DNA of 64,000 nucleotides, from contig NZ_JANHLK010000007.1 in the NCBI RefSeq assembly GCF_028682635.1, positions 1 through 64,000 of the forward strand. The letters run 5' to 3'. Shown here piece by piece: positions 28,194 to 36,916 of the stretch. The notes under the pieces are model-generated. The model had not been told where the DNA came from, made no database searches, and saw only the letters and a program-made list of their open reading frames with translations. The translations under genes and the position numbers were made by a program. Position 1 is the first letter of the stretch, and every line of letters starts with the position of its first letter. This DNA comes from Pseudomonas putida. Lineage in GTDB: Bacteria > Pseudomonadota > Gammaproteobacteria > Pseudomonadales > Pseudomonadaceae.

Positions 28194-28271
28194 GGAGCGG
28201 TAGTCCAGTCGGCAGTTCGCCGGTCCGAGACGCCGAGGCTTGTCAAGACGAGTCATCGGTCCGCTCCGCCA
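28194..28271 (+). pseudogene. decayed tRNA-Asp-like sequence
   Basis: The 78 bases begin GGAGCGGTAGTCCAGTCGG and end TCCGCTCCGCCA, almost exactly the two ends of bacterial tRNA-Asp: an acceptor stem of 7 perfect pairs (GGAGCGG/CCGCTCC), discriminator G, encoded CCA, and a D-arm start with one change. The middle does not fold as a tRNA: the GTC anticodon loop and the TTCGA T-loop are missing. A terminator-like hairpin follows. I read it as a former tRNA-Asp gene between hupB and ppiD; a functional small RNA retaining tRNA ends is possible. Confidence 0.6.
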
Positions 28272-28279
28272 GTTACGAG

Positions 28280-28308
28280 AAGGCGCATCCTCGGATGCGC
28301 CTTTCTTC
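28280..28308 (+). terminator. terminator-like hairpin downstream of the tRNA-Asp relic
   Basis: AAGGCGCATCC-TC-GGATGCGCCTT followed by TCTTCT; a long stem with a T-rich but interrupted tail, placed as a tRNA terminator would be. Confidence 0.65.
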
Positions 28309-28373
28309 TATCCGGATTCTACCCACGCTCCACGGTTGCCTAATTTTGAAGTTCAACCGTTTATGGGGGACGC

Positions 28374-30245
28374 ATGCTGCAAAATATCAGGGACAATTCA
28401 CAAGGCTGGATTGCCAAGACCATTATCGGGGTCATCGTTGCACTGATGGCCTTGACCGGTTTCGACGCCATTTTCCAGGCCACGACGAGCAAGAACGAAG
28501 CGGCGAAGGTCAATGGTGAAGAAATCAGCCAGAACGAGCTGAGCCAGGCGGTCGATATGCAACGCCGTCAACTCATGCAACAGCTGGGCAAGGATTTCGA
28601 CGCCTCTTTGCTCGACGAAAAAATGCTGCGCGAATCGGCCCTCAAAGGCCTGATCGACCGCAAACTGCTGCTGCAAGGCGCAGAAAACTCCAAATTCGCT
28701 TTCTCCGAAGCGGCGCTGGACCAGGTCATCCTGCAAACACCTGAATTCCAGGTAGATGGCAAGTTCAGCGCTGAGCGTTTCGACCAGGTGATTCGTCAGC
28801 TCGGCTACAGCCGCATGCAGTTCCGCCAGATGCTGGCTCAGGAAATGCTGATCGGGCAACTGCGCGCCGGTGTGGCGGGTAGCGGTTTTGTTACCGATGC
28901 CCAGGTCCTGGCCTTCGCCCGTCTGGAAAAACAGACCCGCGATTTCGCTTCCCTGAACATCAAGGTCGACCCGTCGACCGTGAAGCTGACCGACGAAGAG
29001 GTCAAGGCCTACTACGACGAGCACGCCAAGGAATTCATGACGCCGGATCAGGTGGTCATCGATTACCTGGAGTTGAAGAAGGCTTCCTTCTTTGATCAGG
29101 TCAGCGTCAAGGACGAAGACCTGCAAGCGGCGTATCAGAAGGAAACCGCGAACCTGTCCGAGCAACGCCGGGCTGCGCACATTCTGGTCGAAGTGAACGA
29201 CAAGACCACCGAAGCGCAGGCCAAGGCCAAGATCGAAGAGATCAAGGCCCGCCTGGACAAGGGTGAGCAGTTCGACGCCCTGGCCAAGGAATTCTCCCAG
29301 GACCCGGGTTCGGCGAATAACGGCGGTGACCTGGGCTACGCAGGTCCTGGCGTCTATGACCCGGCGTTCGAGAAAGCCCTGTATGCGTTGGCCCAGGACC
29401 AGGTTTCCGAGCCGGTTCGCACCGACTTCGGTTTCCACCTGATCAAGCTTTTGGGCGTGGAAGCGCCTGAAGTGCCGACATTGGCCAGCCTGAAAGACAA
29501 GCTGACCCGCGAATTGAAGGCTCAGCAGGTCGAGCAGCGTTTCGTCGAAGCGACCAAGCAACTGGAAGACGCCGCGTTCGAAGCCTCCGATCTGGTCCAG
29601 CCTGCGCAGGACTTGAAGCTGACCGTTCATACTTCCGCGCCATTCGGCCGTGAAGGTGGCGAAGGCATTGCGGCCAACCGTGCCGTGATCACCGCAGCGT
29701 TCAGCCCGGAAGTACTCGATGAGAGTGCCAACAGCACCGCCATCGAGCTCGACCCCGACACCGTGATCGTGTTGCGTGCCAAGGAGCACCTCAAGCCTGA
29801 GCAACTGCCACTGGAAAAGGTGGAAGGTCCGATCCGCATGCAATTGGCCAAGGAGCACGCCATTGCTGCCGCCAAGACCCGTGCTGACGAGCTGATTGCC
29901 AGCCTGCGTGATGGCAAGACCCCTCTGGACAAGCCGATCGACGGTCAGAGCTGGAAGGTTACCGAAGCTGCGACCCGCGCTCAGGAAGGCGTTGACCCGG
30001 CTGTGCTGCAGGCGCTGTTCCGCATGCCCAAGCCTGCCGCCAAGGACAAACCGACTTTCAGCAGCGTCACCTTGCCTGATGGCAGCCTGATGATCGTGCG
30101 TCTGAACGGTGTGAACGAGGCCGCCACGCCGACCGAAGAAGAGAAGGCTCAATACCGTCGCTTCCTCGCTTCGCGCGTTGGCCAGCAAGACTTCGCGGCT
30201 TACCGCAAGCAGCTGGAAAGCCAGGCCGAGATCAAGCGTTTCTGA
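28374..30245 (+). CDS. ppiD: periplasmic folding chaperone PpiD (SurA-like, PpiC domain)
   Basis: A 623-residue inner-membrane-anchored periplasmic chaperone. The N-terminal signal anchor (about residues 12-34, 'TIIGVIVALMALTGFDAIF') is followed by a SurA_N-like region, then a parvulin/PpiC domain (about 265-360, 'AAHILVEV...GGDLGYAGPG') and a C-terminal chaperone domain. PpiD helps outer-membrane and periplasmic proteins as they leave the Sec translocon. Its position after hupB is conserved in Gammaproteobacteria. A strong terminator follows. Confidence 0.95.
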   Translation: MLQNIRDNSQGWIAKTIIGVIVALMALTGFDAIFQATTSKNEAAKVNGEEISQNELSQAVDMQRRQLMQQLGKDFDASLLDEKMLRESALKGLIDRKLLLQGAENSKFAFSEAALDQVILQTPEFQVDGKFSAERFDQVIRQLGYSRMQFRQMLAQEMLIGQLRAGVAGSGFVTDAQVLAFARLEKQTRDFASLNIKVDPSTVKLTDEEVKAYYDEHAKEFMTPDQVVIDYLELKKASFFDQVSVKDEDLQAAYQKETANLSEQRRAAHILVEVNDKTTEAQAKAKIEEIKARLDKGEQFDALAKEFSQDPGSANNGGDLGYAGPGVYDPAFEKALYALAQDQVSEPVRTDFGFHLIKLLGVEAPEVPTLASLKDKLTRELKAQQVEQRFVEATKQLEDAAFEASDLVQPAQDLKLTVHTSAPFGREGGEGIAANRAVITAAFSPEVLDESANSTAIELDPDTVIVLRAKEHLKPEQLPLEKVEGPIRMQLAKEHAIAAAKTRADELIASLRDGKTPLDKPIDGQSWKVTEAATRAQEGVDPAVLQALFRMPKPAAKDKPTFSSVTLPDGSLMIVRLNGVNEAATPTEEEKAQYRRFLASRVGQQDFAAYRKQLESQAEIKRF

Positions 30246-30268
30246 TCTCAGTCCGCGTGATATGAAGA

Positions 30269-30296
30269 CCCCGGCCGTTAGGCCGGGGTTTTTTTT
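30269..30296 (+). terminator. Rho-independent terminator after ppiD
   Basis: CCCCGGCC-GTTA-GGCCGGGG followed by eight T residues. Confidence 0.95.
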
Positions 30297-30438
30297 AGCC
30301 TGTATTGCACGAGGCGGGGTAATTTTCTCCCGACCATCGGGTCAACACCCCTGTAACTGTTTTAAGACACAATCGGTACGCCGCTAAGCATCGATCTGTT
30401 GCACAATACGCCCCGAACCGTTTCTCTCAGGATGTTCA

Positions 30439-31290
30439 ATGTTTAAATCAATTCCCATGCGGGTTGTCGGGCTGGCCTTGGTGCTGGCTGCTGCTGCCGG
30501 TTGTTCGTCGAAGAAAGCCGCCATCTACGAGCATGAGAACTTCGATGATTCCGGAACCTTTTCCCGCAACTATCCGGTGACCGATTCGGCCTCCTGTGAA
30601 GCGGCTCGTCGAGCCTTGCTGAGCCAGGGCTATATCATCACCAGCAGTGATCCGAAGCTGGTCAGTGGGCACAAGAGCTTCCAGCAGACCGGCGAAAACC
30701 ACATGGAAATCAGTTTCAGCGTGGTCTGCACCGAAGACGGCACGACGGAGCACCATGCCACCGTGTTCGCCAACGCCCTGCAGGACAAGTACGCGCTGAA
30801 GAAAACCAACAACTCGGCCAGCCTCGGTGTCGGCGTGCTGGGCTCGGTGTCGATGCCGATCGGCTCGTCGGACGATTCGATGGTCAAGGTCGCGAGCGAA
30901 ACCGTCACCTCGGCGAAGTTCTACGAGCGTTTCTTCGCCCTGGTCGAGCTGTTCCTGCCCAAGGAAGTGAAAGCCGCGGCGCACATCCCCGACAAGCCGA
31001 AAACCGACCTGGGCGTGCCCGAGCCGAAGCCGGCACCGGCGCCGGCGTCAGCGCCGTTGGCACCGGAATCTGCGCCAGAGCCTGCCCCGGCGCCAGAAGC
31101 CGCCAAGGCCCCTGAAGTCGCTCCAGCCGCTTCCGAGCCGGTTGCGCCGCCGCCTGAGGCCGCACCGATTTCCTCGTCCCCAAACGCTGAGCCAACGCCT
31201 TCCACGGAAAGCATCACGCCACCCGCCAACCCGAGCGACATGTCGCCACCTGCGGAGCCGATCCAGGCCATGCCCGTCACTGGCCAGTGA
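30439..31290 (+). CDS. DUF2242 lipoprotein with Pro/Ala-rich tail
   Basis: A 283-residue lipoprotein. The signal peptide ends in AAAAGC (lipidated Cys near residue 22). The DUF2242 domain covers about residues 30-185, and a long low-complexity tail of Pro/Ala/Glu repeats follows (about 190-283), suited to spanning peptidoglycan or reaching across the periplasm. Function unknown. After it the sequence to 31541 contains a hairpin (31298-31328) without a T run and no other clear feature. Confidence 0.85.
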   Translation: MFKSIPMRVVGLALVLAAAAGCSSKKAAIYEHENFDDSGTFSRNYPVTDSASCEAARRALLSQGYIITSSDPKLVSGHKSFQQTGENHMEISFSVVCTEDGTTEHHATVFANALQDKYALKKTNNSASLGVGVLGSVSMPIGSSDDSMVKVASETVTSAKFYERFFALVELFLPKEVKAAAHIPDKPKTDLGVPEPKPAPAPASAPLAPESAPEPAPAPEAAKAPEVAPAASEPVAPPPEAAPISSSPNAEPTPSTESITPPANPSDMSPPAEPIQAMPVTGQ

Positions 31291-31541
31291 TTGCGCCACG
31301 GGGCCAGGCGACTTCGCGCCGGCCCCGTCACCGCTACAAAGATTGACCCGCGTCAAACAGACCGTCGTCCTGCGGCCTGCAGCAAAAAAATCCTGTGATA
31401 AATTCCCTCCCGCCTGCTACGTTTTATCTGTAAGCGACGAACTGTCGTGTCCGCGTCATTTTTTTTTCACGTGGGCACTTTAGGCTCAAGGCGCTGGTCA
31501 TTTATTCAGACGTTTTTTCATGAGCTGTGGGGGATTCGAAA

Positions 31542-31628
31542 ATGGACGATTATCAAGAAGAACTGCTCGAGTATCAGGCGTTTGAACTGGACCCACTGGA
31601 ACCCGCCGAAGACGCGACCGAGCTTTAA
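31542..31628 (+). CDS. micro-protein of 28 residues
   Basis: A short open frame, MDDYQEELLEYQAFELD then an acidic end, encoding 28 residues (11 Asp/Glu). GTGGGGGA lies about 8 bases before the ATG. It ends 8 bases before the convergent AraC gene stop. I recall very similar tiny acidic proteins annotated in other Pseudomonas genomes, but no function. It marks the point where the core region gives way to the accessory one. Confidence 0.55.
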   Translation: MDDYQEELLEYQAFELDPLEPAEDATEL

Positions 31629-31636
31629 CGTTCAGC

Positions 31637-32692
31637 TTAAAGCTTGCTGCTGATGGCTGTCTCTCTGCGACTACGGCGAAACTCGCCGGGCGTCTGGGCG
31701 GTCCAGCGCTTGAAGGCGCGTTGAAAGGCTTCGGCTGAGGCAAAGCCCAGCAGATAGGCGATTTCGCCGAACGCCAGTTCGGTATCGCGGATGTAGGTCA
31801 TGGCCAGGTCGCGACGGGTGTCGTTGAGGATCGCACGAAACTGCGTGCCTTCTTCGGCGAGCTTGCGGCGCAAGGTCCAGACCGGCAGCTTCAGGCGTGC
31901 CGCCACTTCTTCCAGGTCGGGTTCCCGGCCACCATTGAGCAACGGCCCCAGCAATTGAGTGATGCGTTCACCCAGGCTGCGGGTGCGTGTCAGCTGCTCC
32001 AGCTCTCGCTCACACAACTTCAACAAGTGGCGCCAGGTGCTCGGGCAATGCTCGGGGTTGCGCTGGGCAAGGCTGGCCAGGCTCAGGCGCAGTTGATTGT
32101 GCTCGGCGCCAAACTGGATCGGGCAGTCGCCCAGCACCTCGTAGGCCGCGCGGTAACCGGGATCCTCGAACTCGATGTCGATGCGTTCGGCGCGCAGCGG
32201 GGCAGGGCTGACGCTGGACAATTGCTGCAACCAGCCACAGATGATCGAATCCACCACGAAGCGGTTGTAGCTGTTGTAGGGGCTGATGGAATAGAAGCGC
32301 AACCAGGCACCCTGGGCATCTTCGTGAAAGCTCGATTGACCGCGATAGTTGGAGCCATACAAGGCTTCGAATCGAATCAGGCAGCGCGCCGCCTCGCGCA
32401 CCGTCGGCGCCTGGGCGGCAGTCACGCCGGCAAGGCCGGCCTGGCTCAGGCGACTGAGCAGGCCCATCTGCAAGCCGAGCGCCGGGTTGCCGGTCAACTG
32501 GATGGCCGCGTGGCCCAGGCGCATGTAGCGCGGGATCGAGAGACGGGCACCGGCTTCACTCAACCGGGCCGCATCCAGGCCGTATTGCTCGAGCAGTGGT
32601 TGCGGGTCTGTGCCGTGGCTGCGCACGGCGTCGGCCAGGCTGTGAACAAAACCCACCGACAGATCACCCAGGCGCATGGGGGTGGGTTTCAT
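31637..32692 (-). CDS. AraC-family transcriptional regulator
   Basis: A 351-residue regulator with an N-terminal 'arabinose-binding-like' sensor domain (about 20-210, the OruR/ArgR-like class common in Pseudomonas) and a C-terminal AraC double helix-turn-helix (about 245-340) reading 'LEEVAARLKLPVWTLRRKL' and 'FGEIAYLLGFASAEAFQRAFKRW'. It begins 3 bases after the stop of the nitrilase-like gene, so the two are one transcript. Such regulators sense small metabolites; the ligand is unknown. It could control the adjacent catabolic genes. Confidence 0.88.
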   Translation of the reverse strand: MKPTPMRLGDLSVGFVHSLADAVRSHGTDPQPLLEQYGLDAARLSEAGARLSIPRYMRLGHAAIQLTGNPALGLQMGLLSRLSQAGLAGVTAAQAPTVREAARCLIRFEALYGSNYRGQSSFHEDAQGAWLRFYSISPYNSYNRFVVDSIICGWLQQLSSVSPAPLRAERIDIEFEDPGYRAAYEVLGDCPIQFGAEHNQLRLSLASLAQRNPEHCPSTWRHLLKLCERELEQLTRTRSLGERITQLLGPLLNGGREPDLEEVAARLKLPVWTLRRKLAEEGTQFRAILNDTRRDLAMTYIRDTELAFGEIAYLLGFASAEAFQRAFKRWTAQTPGEFRRSRRETAISSKL

Positions 32693-32695
32693 GGC

Positions 32696-33826
32696 CTACA
32701 GCCAAAGATTCAGCAGACGCGCACCGCGGGCCTTGCCGTCGGCGAAATGCCGGCCGTTGCTGCTGAGAAAACTCTGCCCGGCGCTGCCCTGATCCCAGAA
32801 CTGTCCACGCAGGAATACATTGATGCCGGCGATGGCCTGGCTGGCGGGTGCTTGAGTGCTCAGGTTCAGGCGCTGCCAGGCCTGGCCTTCACTGACTTCC
32901 CCGGCCTTGAGGCTGACGGAGGCGGGTGTCGATGAGTCCTTGTAGCCACGCCACGGCTGGTCCCAGGTACCGCGACCGGAGACAAACGCCGGGACAGCAA
33001 CCAGCTGTACCTGTTGAGTATCGAGTTTGCGGTAGTTGTCCGGGTACCAGCTGTCGCTGCCGATCAGCACGCCCAGGCGCCCGGCCGGGGTGTCGACGAC
33101 ATTGAGCCTGTGTTCGCCGTTGGCCTTGATCGCCTCCTGCTGTTCGAACACCGGATACATCTGGCGCTGGGGTTGGCCGATGGGCAGGCCATCGCGGCCG
33201 AACACCACGCTGCTGTTGAACAACGCGCCACGGCCGATTTTCAACGTGCCGTCGACGACACTGGGTTCGGGCAGCACGATGGAGCCGGCCACCAGGGTGA
33301 CGTCAAACTCCTTGGCCAGTCCGCCGAACAACGCCTGGTAATCCTTGGCCATGCCTTTGGCTTTCATGCGCAGGTGCGCGTCGTCGATACGGCTCTCGCC
33401 CTCGGCGCCAATCAGCGCGCGGACGAACTTCAGCGGGTTGCTCACGGCCAGCCAGTTCATGGCTTCCTTGAACGTGCCGGCCTGGTACAACTCGTCCTTT
33501 TCGCCGCTGACCATCAGCCAGGTGCCGACATGTTCGGGCAATACGACGATGGTTTTTTCATTCAACAGCCCCTGGTCCCGGGCCTTCTGCAAGTAGGCGG
33601 CGAGTTTGCGGTGCAAGCGTTCGGGGCTTTGGTAGTCGGTGGGAAACAGCTCGGGCTGGATGCCCAGCAAGTTGCCGCGGTCGGCGGGCGTGCCCTGGTC
33701 GACGGCGACATCGATCCGCAGATCCGAGAGGTACAGCCCCGTCGGGCGATCCGCGGCCCACATTGCGTAGGTCGTAAGAGCGGCGACAAGCGCCATGGAG
33801 AACGTCAGGTACAAAAGTTTGCGCAT
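32696..33826 (-). CDS. membrane-anchored nitrilase-fold protein lacking catalytic Cys
   Basis: A 376-residue carbon-nitrogen-hydrolase-family protein. An N-terminal hydrophobic segment (residues 4-22) suggests a signal anchor and periplasmic location. The fold signatures are recognisable: catalytic Glu98 in 'VVLPEHVG'. The nucleophile site, normally ICYD, reads IGSD, with Gly256 in place of Cys, and the catalytic Lys position is Arg221. By motif reading it cannot act as a normal nitrilase or amidase. It is co-transcribed with the AraC gene, so a ligand-binding or sensory role is an option. Confidence 0.75.
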   Translation of the reverse strand: MRKLLYLTFSMALVAALTTYAMWAADRPTGLYLSDLRIDVAVDQGTPADRGNLLGIQPELFPTDYQSPERLHRKLAAYLQKARDQGLLNEKTIVVLPEHVGTWLMVSGEKDELYQAGTFKEAMNWLAVSNPLKFVRALIGAEGESRIDDAHLRMKAKGMAKDYQALFGGLAKEFDVTLVAGSIVLPEPSVVDGTLKIGRGALFNSSVVFGRDGLPIGQPQRQMYPVFEQQEAIKANGEHRLNVVDTPAGRLGVLIGSDSWYPDNYRKLDTQQVQLVAVPAFVSGRGTWDQPWRGYKDSSTPASVSLKAGEVSEGQAWQRLNLSTQAPASQAIAGINVFLRGQFWDQGSAGQSFLSSNGRHFADGKARGARLLNLWL

Positions 33827-33871
33827 GGGGGAACAGTCAATAGCCCTCTACAGGCTTGTCATCGATTTGCG

Positions 33872-34549
33872 TCAAGGATAAAGCGAATCAGGCGGTGGGT
33901 GGGGAAAATTGACAGCGCCTCGCGTTATTGGCCGCGTCGCAGGTGTTTTGGTCTTCTGGTTGTTGGCGATAATGCACGCCACTACCTCTGTCAGTGTTTC
34001 TGTCAGCTGTGCTTCGCTGGTCTCGAGGGTATACCACTGCGACTGGCCAAACAGCATGGCAATGACAGCACTGGTGGTCGGGCAGATGTCTGCACAGGCC
34101 GCGCCTTTCTCGCCGTAGCTGTCAGTGATGATGGCGTTCAAGAGAGCGGCGTAGCGGTTTTTCAGCTGGATCACCTGCTTCTTCTGTTCTTCGTTCAGGT
34201 TGGTGAACTCACGGGTGACCAGCGTCAGTCTGTATTTTTCATTACAGTTGAAAGCGACGAAAGCCTGGATGAATAGCCGCAGACGTGCACGAGCGTTGCG
34301 TGCGCCTTTCATTCGCCGCAGCGTGTCCAGCAGCAGGTCCGACAAGGCCGACTCGATGAGTTCGAACAACAAGGCCTGCTTGTTTTCGATGTGGTGGTAG
34401 AGCGACCCGGCATGCAACCCCAGGTAGCTCGCCAGGTCGCGCAAGCCGATGGCCTGATAGCCGTGGGTGGCGAAGAGTTCGAGTGCCGCGTCCAGCAGTC
34501 GATCGCGGGCGCTGTGTACTGGATTGGCTGATGCGCTGGTGGTTGGCAT
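33872..34549 (-). CDS. TetR-family transcriptional regulator
   Basis: A 225-residue repressor-type protein. The N-terminal helix-turn-helix reads 'FATHGYQAIGLRDLASYLGLHAGSLYHHIENKQ' in outline (residues about 24-60); the C-terminal two-thirds is a ligand-binding/dimer domain. The ATG at 34549 was chosen because the longer open frame covers the MFS gene end. It is the last gene of the flavin reductase-MFS-TetR transcription unit, and is the best local candidate to read the shared GTC-N6-GACGATG motif, although this is inference. Confidence 0.85.
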   Translation of the reverse strand: MPTTSASANPVHSARDRLLDAALELFATHGYQAIGLRDLASYLGLHAGSLYHHIENKQALLFELIESALSDLLLDTLRRMKGARNARARLRLFIQAFVAFNCNEKYRLTLVTREFTNLNEEQKKQVIQLKNRYAALLNAIITDSYGEKGAACADICPTTSAVIAMLFGQSQWYTLETSEAQLTETLTEVVACIIANNQKTKTPATRPITRGAVNFPHPPPDSLYP

Positions 34550-34572
34550 GGATGTCCCGTCAACTGGAAAAA

Positions 34573-35901
34573 TTATCCCGCGTGGCGATAGCCTGTTGCG
34601 CGAGCATGGTGCGCCGTGCGCATCAGCAGCAGCACCGCACAAATTACTGGAAGGTTCACCAGCAGCAATGCATAGCGCAATGACTCCTGGCCAAACAGCG
34701 GTAGCAACATGTCGCTGCACAAGCCGGTCAACAAGGGGCCGACGCCAATACCGAGCAGCGTGCTGACGATGGTTTGCAGCGCCATGGCGGTACCGCGCCT
34801 ACCCGCTGGCACCAGTTGCGTGACGAGGTTGTAGGAGGGCGCGACCCACCACACGGCAAAAAAGGAATACAGCGCACACCAGAGCATGGCGTCTGGGATC
34901 GGCACGTCGCCCAGATGCACCAGCACGGAGTCGGACCACAGTAGATAGGGGACCAGGGCGCAGGTGGCCGCGAGGTGGCCCACTACGGGAATGGACACCT
35001 GCCAATGGGGATCGCGACGGCACAGGCGGTCGCTCAACCAGCCACTGAACAGACCACCGATCCCGGCCGAGGTCCCGCAGATCACCCCCGCCAGCAAGCC
35101 GGCGTGTTGCAGTGACAAGCCGTGGGAGCGCACCAGGAAACTGGTGTTCCACATGGCAATGGCATAGGAGCTGAGCGTGGTCAGGCCGCCCGCGAGAATC
35201 AGGCAGCGGTAGGCCGGCAATGCCCAGAGCTTGCGGGCTTCGGCGCCCATGCCAAGCAGCGCGGGCGCTGTGTGGGTGTGTGGCGTGAGGTCCCAGCGGC
35301 CACGCTGCGGCTCGCGCACGAAAAACGCCAGGAGGGTGCAAAACACCAGGGCCGGCATGCCCAGGGCAATGAACGCCGTGCGCCAGCCATAGTGCTCGAC
35401 CACCCAGGCACCGATACTCAAACCGATGATCGAGGAAAAGGTCGGCGCCGCGGTAAAACAACTGATGGCGAAGGAGCGACGATGGGCCGGATACAGGTCG
35501 GCGATCAACGAAAGCGAGGCCGAAGTGGTCGGCGATTCGCTGATGGCCACCAGCATTCGCGCAACGGCCAGCGCCAGGAAGCTGCCCGCCAGCCCGCACG
35601 CCATGGTGGCCACGGCCCAGAGCAGGCAGGACATGGCCAGCAGGCGGATACGCGGCATGCGGTCCACCAGCCGCCCGGCCGGCAGGCCCATGAGTGCATA
35701 GACGGCCGCGAACGCCAAGCCAGAGATCAAGCCGATGGCCGTGTCGCTGACGCCGAATTCGGCCTTGATCGGTTCGACCATGACCGCGAGTATCTGGCGC
35801 CCGACAAAGTTGTCGGCAAACACCATGGCCAGCAGCAACAGCAGGCCATGGCTGCCCCAGCCGACCGTGGCGGCCGGCAGCGTACTTGCGCGAGCGGTCA
35901 T
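34573..35901 (-). CDS. MFS transporter (organic anion/aromatic acid type)
   Basis: A 442-residue 12-span transporter of the class including Spinster-like and ACS-type carriers, with 'ADNFVGRQILAVMVEPIKAEFGVSD' close to the N-terminus and the loop 2-3 motif 'GLPAGRLVDRMPRIRLL'. The ATG at 35901 overlaps the flavin reductase stop (ATGA). Its place in the operon suggests uptake of the compound the cluster degrades, or export of an intermediate; the substrate is not shown. Confidence 0.85.
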   Translation of the reverse strand: MTARASTLPAATVGWGSHGLLLLLAMVFADNFVGRQILAVMVEPIKAEFGVSDTAIGLISGLAFAAVYALMGLPAGRLVDRMPRIRLLAMSCLLWAVATMACGLAGSFLALAVARMLVAISESPTTSASLSLIADLYPAHRRSFAISCFTAAPTFSSIIGLSIGAWVVEHYGWRTAFIALGMPALVFCTLLAFFVREPQRGRWDLTPHTHTAPALLGMGAEARKLWALPAYRCLILAGGLTTLSSYAIAMWNTSFLVRSHGLSLQHAGLLAGVICGTSAGIGGLFSGWLSDRLCRRDPHWQVSIPVVGHLAATCALVPYLLWSDSVLVHLGDVPIPDAMLWCALYSFFAVWWVAPSYNLVTQLVPAGRRGTAMALQTIVSTLLGIGVGPLLTGLCSDMLLPLFGQESLRYALLLVNLPVICAVLLLMRTAHHARATGYRHAG

Positions 35902-36881
35902 CGCGGCGCCCACAGGTCAGGCAGGCCCGGGTCGCTCACGTGAATCAGGCGCTTGAGCAACACCTTCAAGGCTTGGGCATCGGCGGCGCCGAGCTTGGCC
36001 GACAGGTCTTCTTCCACGGCCTTGGCCAGCGCCAGCTGATGCAACGAAACTTCGCGGCCCTGGGCGGTGAGGACAAAACGCGGCGCTTGTGCCGGCCCTT
36101 CGAAGGCCACCAGGCGCTGGCGCTCGAGAAAACGCATGCTGGCCAGCGTCACTTCGCGGCCGGTGTAGGTGACGAAGGTGTTGATCTCCTCCAGCGTCAT
36201 GTTGTCGCGGATACACAGGATCGACAGGACGAAGAACGTCTGTTCGTCCAGCTGCTGGCTGTTCAGCAGTTGGCGCAGGGCATTGAGCGCCTGGTAATGG
36301 CCGCGCCCCAGCAGGTAGCCGAGCAAGTCCTCTGTGTAGCTGCACTCGGGCGGTGGCGGCGTGGTCGCCAGGCGCAGTTCGCTGCGGGGCTTGCGCGTGG
36401 CCAGGGCATATTGGCCGCTCTGGAACGCCAACGGCGCGCGGTCGCTGTGATCGAAGGCGAGGACTTCGCCGACGAAAATCACATGGTCGCCACCTTCGTA
36501 CTGGAACGCGGTGCGGCACTGGAAGCGCGCCGTGCAATCCTGCAGCAACGGTGCCTCGCTGATGCCATTGTCCAGTTGGATCTCGGCGAACTTGTCCTCG
36601 CCCTGGGTGGCGAATCGTCCCGACAGGGTCTCCTGCTCCGTGGACAGCACGTGCACGTTCCAGTGCTTGCCGCTGCTGAAGATCGGCAGGCTGCGCGCTT
36701 GCTTGGACAGGCTCCAGAGCACCAGCGGCGGGTTGAGCGACACCGAGTTGAAACTGTTGGCGGTGATGCCCACGGGCGAGCCGTCTTCGGTCTGGGTGGT
36801 GATGATCGTGACCCCGGTGGTGAACGTGCCGAGCGCGGCGCGAAATGCCTGGGGATCGAAGCTGATATTTTGCATTGCCAT
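35898..36881 (-). CDS. flavin reductase with C-terminal winged-helix domain
   Basis: A 327-residue two-domain protein. The N-terminal flavin reductase-like domain (about 5-165, 'FRAALGTFTTGVTIITT' and 'GITANSFNSVSLNPPLVLWSL') supplies reduced flavin to a two-component monooxygenase. A MarR-like winged helix follows (about 190-320), the layout of the reductase C1 of 4-hydroxyphenylacetate hydroxylase from Acinetobacter, where the extra domain senses substrate. No oxygenase partner is in the window. The ATG at 36881 has GAGG 6 bases upstream. First gene of the operon, 62 bases downstream of a shared motif. Confidence 0.82.
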   Translation of the reverse strand: MAMQNISFDPQAFRAALGTFTTGVTIITTQTEDGSPVGITANSFNSVSLNPPLVLWSLSKQARSLPIFSSGKHWNVHVLSTEQETLSGRFATQGEDKFAEIQLDNGISEAPLLQDCTARFQCRTAFQYEGGDHVIFVGEVLAFDHSDRAPLAFQSGQYALATRKPRSELRLATTPPPPECSYTEDLLGYLLGRGHYQALNALRQLLNSQQLDEQTFFVLSILCIRDNMTLEEINTFVTYTGREVTLASMRFLERQRLVAFEGPAQAPRFVLTAQGREVSLHQLALAKAVEEDLSAKLGAADAQALKVLLKRLIHVSDPGLPDLWAPR

Positions 36882-36916
36882 GACTGGCCTCATGGGGTGG
36901 AGGTTTTCGTATGGCC

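Noticed and set aside
28240..28519. Plus-strand open frames overlapping the tRNA-Asp relic and the ppiD start
   Set aside because: No ribosome site, out of frame with ppiD, and they cover structured RNA-like sequence.
25157..30188. Minus-strand open frames of 821 and 596 codons across lon and ppiD
   Set aside because: Same reason: codon-bias shadows of well-identified genes, with His/Arg/Leu-rich, repeat-poor translations.
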